Shown here: positions 14,994-19,728 of the stretch, in pieces | Layout: the number at the start of each line of letters is the position of its first letter | Numbering within the stretch: position 1 is the stretch's first letter | DNA from: Desulfobacterales bacterium | GTDB lineage: Bacteria; Desulfobacterota; Desulfobacteria; Desulfobacterales; QNYZ01 | NCBI GenBank assembly: GCA_029938515.1 | Contig: JAOZUU010000002.1 | Span: 1-19,728, forward strand | Direction of reading: 5' to 3' | DNA: 19,728 nt | Made by a program: the position numbers and the translations under genes | The notes under the pieces: model-generated | Told to the model about the DNA's origin: nothing | The model's database searches: none | The model's input: the letters and a program-made list of their open reading frames with translations, nothing else

Positions 14994-16379
14994 TCAAGGC
15001 ATCATCGATTGGATATCCTTAATCTTTGAGGTGATGTTGTTTTTGATCCAGGATGCATCCCACCATTCCACGGGGTTGATGAAGGTATCGTGAACCAGCA
15101 TACCAAAATGCAAATGATCTCCGCCGGCCATCCCTGTATTGCCGGTCAACCCGATGGATTCGTTTTTGGCCACGATTTGATCCGGCTGGACATCGATCCG
15201 GCTCAAATGGCTGTACATGCTGAACAGACCGAACCCGTGATCGATAATCACCGTCTGCCCGTAGATCCCCAGACTGTCGGTAAAAACCACTTTGCCATGA
15301 TTGGCGGCCGTTACCTTGTCCCGGCTGTAGGCGGCCAGATCAATCCCCAGATGGGTCTGTTCATCGATCTTTTTTCCCTGGTATAAATAAGTTCGATGAT
15401 CGGCAAATCCGGCCATCCGTTTGGAATTGGCCAGCCTTAGAAAGGTGCCCTTCCAAAGAATCGCCGGTTCCGTCCTGGACGTCATTTCTTTAATCCGGGC
15501 CGTATTTTCCTTCCTGATTCGGTTATTAACAGTAATAAATTTCGCTAAAAGCGGGTTGGCGGCCTGTTCGTCGTCGGGTACGTCGAACTCGGGCATTTTC
15601 GATTGAAGAAACCGGTCGCTGATCTGGATCTTATCCTTTTTGAAGCGCTTTTTTTTCAAATATTTCGTGAAGCCGGCCCGGGTCGTATTGCCCGCCGGGT
15701 CCACTGCCTTGATAAAAATACGGACGCCAGTATCCTGGTTGTGGTCCAGGGCAAAAAAAGCAGCCATAACCGTGTCTTTGTCCACCAGTCCGGAATAACC
15801 AGGAAAAAAATGATCTCCCACCTGAACGCCGCTCACCGGACAATCTTCGGAAAGCTCGTAAATCACCAACCCGCTGCCGCCCTGATTGACATTATGCGCC
15901 CGGGTCAGCACAGTCACCACGGGCGGCTTGAAATCGATGATCATCTTTTTTTCGATGGTGGTTTTATTGCCGTGAAACCAGCCGCGCCAGGATAAATCGC
16001 GAGTCACAACCCTTAAAACAGCTTCCCCCTCGGTCAGGCCCAATTTTTTCGGTTCGATGATTCGCTCAAAATCGACTTCGTGACGACCGCCGCCAAGGAT
16101 TACTCCTCCGGCATCGATATATTCGTCAAGCAGTTCAACCTCTTTGCCCTGTCCACCCAACGTTACCCGGACCTTCTTTACTCCGCTTTTTTTATCGGTA
16201 ATCTTAATTTCTAAATTTTGTGATGTACCAAGGTAAGAAGAGGTCAAATTAATGGAAACACTCGGTTTTTCTCCTTCTAAACGAATAAATAAAATAAAAA
16301 ATATCGGAATCATCAAAAACAACAATAAGATGATTAAAAACCGTTTTTTCAGGCTTCTTTTGCGCGGATATGCGTACAC
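14994..16379 (-). CDS. Membrane-anchored M23 (LytM) family metallopeptidase
   Basis: M23 enzymes cut peptide cross-links of peptidoglycan or activate amidases. The N-terminus KRSLKKRFLIILLLFLMIPI (to about residue 33) is a basic stretch and one membrane helix, anchoring the protein to the inner membrane with the rest in the periplasm. Residues about 38-300 are beta-rich, with Ig-like pieces (SVSINLTSSYLGTSQNLEIK, and FIKAVDPAGNT). The C-terminal LytM domain (about 325-445) keeps every zinc and catalytic residue: H343 and D347 in THLGIDL, H391 in YSHL, and H422/H424 in DHLHFG. It is therefore likely an active endopeptidase, not a degenerate EnvC/NlpD-type activator. Start GTG 16379 has GAGG eight bases upstream. 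It is divergent from kdsA. Length 461. Confidence 0.9.
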   Translation of the reverse strand: MYAYPRKRSLKKRFLIILLLFLMIPIFFILFIRLEGEKPSVSINLTSSYLGTSQNLEIKITDKKSGVKKVRVTLGGQGKEVELLDEYIDAGGVILGGGRHEVDFERIIEPKKLGLTEGEAVLRVVTRDLSWRGWFHGNKTTIEKKMIIDFKPPVVTVLTRAHNVNQGGSGLVIYELSEDCPVSGVQVGDHFFPGYSGLVDKDTVMAAFFALDHNQDTGVRIFIKAVDPAGNTTRAGFTKYLKKKRFKKDKIQISDRFLQSKMPEFDVPDDEQAANPLLAKFITVNNRIRKENTARIKEMTSRTEPAILWKGTFLRLANSKRMAGFADHRTYLYQGKKIDEQTHLGIDLAAYSRDKVTAANHGKVVFTDSLGIYGQTVIIDHGFGLFSMYSHLSRIDVQPDQIVAKNESIGLTGNTGMAGGDHLHFGMLVHDTFINPVEWWDASWIKNNITSKIKDIQSMMP

Positions 16380-16488
16380 GTTTAATCCTCGTTAATGGGT
16401 GCAATTCAATGATTTTTTAATTTCATAACCTCGGAAAATATCAGGTATCAAAGCGGTAATCAAGAGTACAAATTATTATTTTCGGGAC

Positions 16489-16517
16489 TTGACTTTATTA
16501 TCACTGAAAGATAGATT
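16489..16517 (+). promoter_or_regulatory. Sigma70-type promoter of the kdsA-kdsC-lpt operon
   Basis: TTGACT (16489-16494) and TAGATT (16512-16517) are separated by exactly 17 bases, fitting 5/6 and 4/6 positions of the -35 and -10 consensus. Transcription would start near 16524, about 40 bases before the chosen kdsA ATG. The site overlaps the 5' part of the longest open frame, which argues against starting kdsA at 16489. Confidence 0.65.
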
Positions 16518-16563
16518 AACGGTAGGCTTATTGCAAAATGCAAAAATTGTACCGGATGAAACA

Positions 16564-17403
16564 ATGACGACAGCTCCTGTTCAAATCGGTGATATCTGGA
16601 TCGGCCATGGGCATCCGCTGGTGCTGATTGCGGGCCCGTGTGTAATTGAAAGCGATGAAATAACCTTTCAGACGGCCGAGTTCTTGCGTGACCTGACCCG
16701 TCGAATCGGGATCCCTTTTATCTTCAAGTCTTCCTACGATAAGGCCAACCGCACCTCCATCCACGCGTACCGTGGCCCCGGGATGGAAAAAGGGTTGAAA
16801 ACGCTGGCCCGGATCAAGCAGAATCTGGGCGTACCGGTCCTTTCGGATGTTCATACCATTGAAGAAACGGTAACGGCGGGTGAGATATTGGATGTCATCC
16901 AGGTCCCTGCTTTTCTATGCCGGCAAACCGATTTCATCCTGGCGGCAGCCCGCCTGAATAAGCCCTTGAATATAAAAAAAGGACAGTTTCTGGCGCCATG
17001 GGATGTGACCAATATCATCGAAAAAGTGACCAGTACCGGAAACCGGCAACTGATCGTTACGGAGCGGGGCACGTCTTTCGGGTATAACAATCTTGTGGTT
17101 GATTTTCGTGCCATCAAGATTGTTCGGGACACGGGGGTCCCCGTGATTTTTGATGCCACCCATAGCGTTCAACTCCCAGGAGGAAGTGGAGACCACTCCG
17201 GCGGGCAGCGTGAATATGCGCCCCTGCTGGCCCGGGCGGCGGTGGCCGCCGGTGCCGATGGCATTTTCATGGAGGTCCATCCCGACCCCGATACCGCCCT
17301 TTGCGATGGCCCCAATTCATTGCCATTGGACGCGCTCGAATCACTGCTGGCGGAGTTGATTGCCATTCGACAGGCGATCGAAGGCAACAATGAAATTTCT
17401 TAA
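16564..17403 (+). CDS. kdsA: 3-deoxy-8-phosphooctulonate synthase KdsA, metal-dependent class
   Basis: KdsA condenses arabinose-5-phosphate with phosphoenolpyruvate to Kdo-8-phosphate for LPS core. Motifs KSSYDKANRTSIHAYRGPG, AFLCRQTD, KKGQFLAPWD, ERGTSFGYNNLVVDFR and DATHSVQLPGG identify it. It is of the metal-dependent type: the four ligands C26 (AGPC), H200 (DATH), E237 (MEVH) and D248 (CDG) have the same spacing (174, 37, 11) as Aquifex C11, H185, E222 and D233, whereas E. coli has Asn in place of the cysteine. Start: ATG 16564 follows GGATG by six bases and gives 279 residues, near the usual 280-284; the frame stays open to TTG 16489 but that lies within a good promoter. The end overlaps kdsC by 14 bases. 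First gene of the LPS operon. Confidence 0.96.
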   Translation: MTTAPVQIGDIWIGHGHPLVLIAGPCVIESDEITFQTAEFLRDLTRRIGIPFIFKSSYDKANRTSIHAYRGPGMEKGLKTLARIKQNLGVPVLSDVHTIEETVTAGEILDVIQVPAFLCRQTDFILAAARLNKPLNIKKGQFLAPWDVTNIIEKVTSTGNRQLIVTERGTSFGYNNLVVDFRAIKIVRDTGVPVIFDATHSVQLPGGSGDHSGGQREYAPLLARAAVAAGADGIFMEVHPDPDTALCDGPNSLPLDALESLLAELIAIRQAIEGNNEIS

Positions 17404-17935
17404 ACCCGAGGCCGAGAATATATTAAAAAAAATTCGGTTGCTGGTGCTTGATGTGGACGGCGTGTTGACTGATGGTTATATTATTTATCATGACGACGGC
17501 CGTGAAACAAAAACGTTCGATGTTAAGGATGGGTTTGGACTTCGATTACTGCAAATCTCCGGTATTAAAGTTTGCATTGCCACGGGCCGCATGAGCGGAG
17601 CATTGCATCACCGGTGTAAAAACCTGGGAATCGAATTAATCTTTGACGGTCTGCGGCACAAGGCGGCCATTCTGGATGAACTCATTGAAAAAACGGGTAT
17701 TCCGCCCGAGCATATGGCGTTTGTGGGCGATGATTTGCTCGATCTTTCGATTATGAACCGGGTGGCGCTGGCCGTGGCCGTGGCCGATGCCCAAAAAGAA
17801 ATCTTACAGTCGGCCCACGCCGTTACCCGGTCAAAAGGTGGCCGGGGCGCGGTTCGCGAAGTCTGTGAGGCCATTTTAAAATCCCAGGGAAAATGGGGGG
17901 CGTTGATAGAACGGATAAAAACCGGGGATATATAG
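17390..17935 (+). CDS. kdsC: 3-deoxy-D-manno-octulosonate-8-phosphate phosphatase KdsC
   Basis: KdsC removes phosphate from Kdo-8-phosphate. It is a small cap-less HAD phosphatase: D21 (nucleophile) and D23 in VLDVDGVLTDG, the threonine motif in CIATGRMSG, a lysine in the GLRHKAAIL segment, and FVGDDLLDLSIM with metal-binding aspartates. The HDDGRETKTFDVKDGFGLRLL stretch is typical of KdsC tetramers. Starting at ATG 17390 gives 181 residues (E. coli 188), with GAAGG five bases upstream, and overlaps kdsA by 14 bases, which implies coupled translation; the frame is open 30 bases further back. lptC starts seven bases after its stop. Confidence 0.95.
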   Translation: MKFLKPEAENILKKIRLLVLDVDGVLTDGYIIYHDDGRETKTFDVKDGFGLRLLQISGIKVCIATGRMSGALHHRCKNLGIELIFDGLRHKAAILDELIEKTGIPPEHMAFVGDDLLDLSIMNRVALAVAVADAQKEILQSAHAVTRSKGGRGAVREVCEAILKSQGKWGALIERIKTGDI

Positions 17936-17942
17936 TTGATCC

Positions 17943-18515
17943 ATGCAAGTAAAAAAGCGATCCATCTTAATCTTTCTATCCATCGGTATTATCATCGGCA
18001 TTCTGGCCACAACGCTGATGCTGGCGCATCTCCGCCAACCTTCGCAAACAGCTGAACGGGCGGCGCCCCCTCCTCCTTCGGAGACCGATACCTCGATGAA
18101 CCGATTATTCCAGGTATCCACCAGGGAGGGCCGAACGGAATGGAAACTGGAGGCCGCTTCCGCCGAAATGGACAAAACGAAAAAAATAGCGCAATTAAAA
18201 GATGTCTCCATCGTATTTTATCCAAAATCCGGTGGTGAAGTGTCGTTAACCGCCGAGCGGGGCGTTATTCATACCGTCTCAAAAGACATTGAGGTATCGG
18301 GCAATGTTGTGGTAGTTAACCGAAACTACAAAATGGTAACGGAAAAGCTCAAATATAAGGACAGCAACCGGACGTTGACATCGTCCACGCCGTTGGCTAT
18401 CTCAGACAACTCATCGAGCTTGATGGCAGATCATATGGTGTATTATTTAGCTAAAAATAAATCCGTCTTTAAAGGCAACGTCATGGGATTTTTCAGTGAT
18501 AAAACAAATCTTTAA
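17943..18515 (+). CDS. lptC: LPS export protein LptC
   Basis: LptC is the single-pass inner-membrane part of the LPS bridge, taking LPS from LptBFG and passing it to LptA. The 190-residue protein has a basic start and one membrane helix (RSILIFLSIGIIIGILATTL, about residues 6-28), a proline-rich linker (APPPPSE), then a beta-jellyroll-like region with WKLEAASAEMDKTKKIAQLK, LTAERGVIHTVSKDIEVSGN and YYLAKNKSVFKGNV. E. coli LptC is also 191 residues. Position between kdsC and lptA is the usual order. Its end overlaps the proposed lptA start by 20 bases. Confidence 0.92.
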   Translation: MQVKKRSILIFLSIGIIIGILATTLMLAHLRQPSQTAERAAPPPPSETDTSMNRLFQVSTREGRTEWKLEAASAEMDKTKKIAQLKDVSIVFYPKSGGEVSLTAERGVIHTVSKDIEVSGNVVVVNRNYKMVTEKLKYKDSNRTLTSSTPLAISDNSSSLMADHMVYYLAKNKSVFKGNVMGFFSDKTNL

Positions 18516-19068
18516 ATTATGGCAGCCCTGCGGGGTGATGTTAACGGTTGCCTGCTTGACCATCGGGTTGGCATCAGCCCCGGTGATTAATGCCGATGAA
18601 CAACCATTATATCGAGACATTCAGTCCGATGACAATAAAATCCATATTAAATCGGACATGCTGGTCGCCAGCAGTGATAAAAACCTGGCCGAGTTCAAAG
18701 GCCATGTGCGGGTGACCCGCGGAAACATGGTGATCACATGCGAACGATTAAAACTGTTCTATAAACGGGGTGCGATGGCTGAGAGCAGTTCAAATCCGGG
18801 CGGCAATTCCATTGAGCGGATTGTGGCGAAGGAAAACGTAAAGATAAGAATGGACGACCGTCTCGCGTTTGCCGATCACGCTGAATACATGTTATCCAGC
18901 GGGGATATCATCCTGACAGGCGATCCGGTTAAAGTATCCAGTGGCAATACATTTATTACCGGGTACAAGATCACTCTGTCGCCCGATGGCCGGATTAACG
19001 TACAGCCGTCCCCGGGCAAGCAGGTGGAAGCCGTGCTGTATCCCGATAATAAAACGCCCAAACCATAG
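18496..19068 (+). CDS. lptA: Periplasmic LPS transport protein LptA
   Basis: LptA is the periplasmic OstA/LptA-fold bridge between LptC and LptD. The 190 residues begin with a signal peptide: a hydrophobic core CGVMLTVACLTIGLASAPV with likely cleavage after VINA, before DEQ. The body has the repeating jellyroll pattern: IHIKSDMLVASSDKNLAEFK, GHVRVTRGNMVITCERLKLF, IVAKENVKIRMDDRLAFADH, and AEYMLSSGDIILTGDPVKV. The frame starts at GTG 18496 inside lptC; ATG 18538 (MLTVACL) is an alternative that keeps most of the hydrophobic core but loses the basic region, so GTG is preferred. lptB starts 25 bases later. Confidence 0.93.
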   Translation: MIKQIFKLWQPCGVMLTVACLTIGLASAPVINADEQPLYRDIQSDDNKIHIKSDMLVASSDKNLAEFKGHVRVTRGNMVITCERLKLFYKRGAMAESSSNPGGNSIERIVAKENVKIRMDDRLAFADHAEYMLSSGDIILTGDPVKVSSGNTFITGYKITLSPDGRINVQPSPGKQVEAVLYPDNKTPKP

Positions 19069-19093
19069 AAAAAGATCTCAGGACCGTTAACAC

Positions 19094-19728
19094 TTGCATC
19101 AGCTTATTCTAAAGGGTTTAAATAAGAGCTACGGTAGCAAACGGATTGTAAACTCCGTTGACATGACCATTCAGAGCGGGCAGATAGTGGGTCTTTTGGG
19201 CCCCAACGGTGCCGGCAAAACCACGACGTTTTATATGAGCATCGGCATGATACGCCCTGATGAGGGATATATCTTTTTTGATGAGACCGATATTACCGGT
19301 GACCCCATGTACCAAAGGGCCAGAAGAGGGGTTGGCTATCTACCGCAGGAAACATCCATATTTCGGAAATTAACGGTCAGACAAAATCTTCTGGCCATTC
19401 TGGAAACATTACCGCTCGACAGGAACGAACAAAAAAAGCGGGCGGATAAACTGCTGGACGAACTGGGTATCGGGCATCTCGTTGATCAGAAAGCCGCGGT
19501 CCTGTCCGGTGGAGAAAAAAGGCGTCTTGAAATTGCGCGGGCGCTGGTGACCAACCCTGCTTTTATGTTACTGGATGAACCGTTTGCAGGGATTGATCCG
19601 CTGGCGGTGATCGATATTAAAAGCATTATCGAGCATCTGAAAGACCGCGGCATCGGCACTTTGATTTCAGACCATAATGTCAGGGAAACCTTGACGGTTT
19701 GTGATAAGGCCTACATATTAAATGAGGG
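19094..19728 (+). CDS. lptB: LPS export ABC transporter ATP-binding protein LptB, truncated by window edge
   Basis: LptB is the ATPase that powers LPS extraction from the inner membrane. The frame stays open to the window edge (211 codons and two bases); about 30 residues are missing. Motifs from the TTG start: Walker A GPNGAGKT (36-43), Q-loop LPQET (Q85), the LptB-specific [12 protein letters not shown], signature [15 protein letters not shown] (LSGG 137-140), Walker [12 protein letters not shown] (D161, E162) and H-loop SDHNVRE (H194). The start must be TTG 19094: the in-frame TAA at 19088-19090 blocks any start further upstream and the next in-frame ATG is residue 24, inside the first domain. 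It follows lptA by 25 bases, with AGGA about ten bases before the TTG. Confidence 0.95.
   Translation, partial: MHQLILKGLNKSYGSKRIVNSVDMTIQSGQIVGLLGPNGAGKTTTFYMSIGMIRPDEGYIFFDETDITGDPMYQRARRGVGYLPQETSIFRKLTVRQNLLAILETLPLDRNEQKKRADKLLDELGIGHLVDQKAAVLSGGEKRRLEIARALVTNPAFMLLDEPFAGIDPLAVIDIKSIIEHLKDRGIGTLISDHNVRETLTVCDKAYILNE

Noticed and set aside
14790..15029. Small plus-strand frame of 79 codons in the M23/DUF39 gap
   Set aside because: It runs through repeat-like sequence and into the M23 gene on the other strand; no ribosome site or conserved-looking protein.
16489..16563. Longer kdsA start at TTG 16489
   Set aside because: The extra 25 codons overlap a good TTGACT-17-TAGATT promoter and do not resemble KdsA; ATG 16564 has a ribosome site and gives the usual length.
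1..19728. A defence island, prophage or other mobile gene cluster
   Set aside because: No integrase, transposase, nuclease-effector, toxin-antitoxin or phage gene was seen; nearly every gene is a core housekeeping or envelope gene.

Overview
The window looks like chromosomal core DNA of a Gram-negative, LPS-making anaerobe, most likely a Desulfobacterota member (Desulfobacterales-like). This rests on gene content and protein character: a COG1900/DUF39 homocysteine biosynthesis protein, a plant/cyanobacterial-type DapB, a metal-type KdsA, the kds-lpt cluster, and intergenic repeats of a style I associate with that group. No phage, transposase, CRISPR array, tRNA or rRNA was seen.

Layout. (1) 1-264, minus: start of a P-loop NTPase cut by the window edge. 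(2) 265-664: a 400-base divergent gap with a degenerate repeat-like stretch and a possible promoter. (3) 665-2550, plus: a NamZ-type exo-muramidase coupled by a 4-base overlap to an RNase HI with an unfamiliar N-terminal domain, ending in a bidirectional terminator. (4) 2656-2937, minus: a small membrane protein. (5) 3227-8468, plus: PlsB, a MurU/AmgK-like fusion protein, and DapB. (6) 8469-8659: convergent gap holding a large, nearly perfect hairpin. (7) 8660-14777, minus: the run DUF39 - thpR - recA - alaS - small exported protein, in transcription order. (8) 14778-14993: gap with repeat-like sequence. (9) 14994-16379, minus: a membrane-anchored M23 peptidase. (10) 16564 to the right edge, plus: kdsA-kdsC-lptC-lptA-lptB, the Kdo synthesis and LPS transport operon, with lptB cut by the edge.

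How the genes relate. Much of the window concerns the cell envelope: PlsB starts phospholipid synthesis, KdsA/KdsC make Kdo for LPS, LptC/LptA/LptB carry LPS out, the M23 enzyme cuts peptidoglycan, and NamZ plus the nucleotidyltransferase-kinase fusion could form a MurNAc salvage route (release, phosphorylation, UDP activation). DapB and the DUF39 protein both draw on aspartate-semialdehyde chemistry (lysine/diaminopimelate and homocysteine). recA, thpR and alaS are housekeeping.

The window is mostly ordinary core genome. The best candidates for something less described are the single-chain MurU-AmgK fusion next to a NamZ that lacks a signal peptide, the RNase HI with its extra domain, and the repeat elements between genes.
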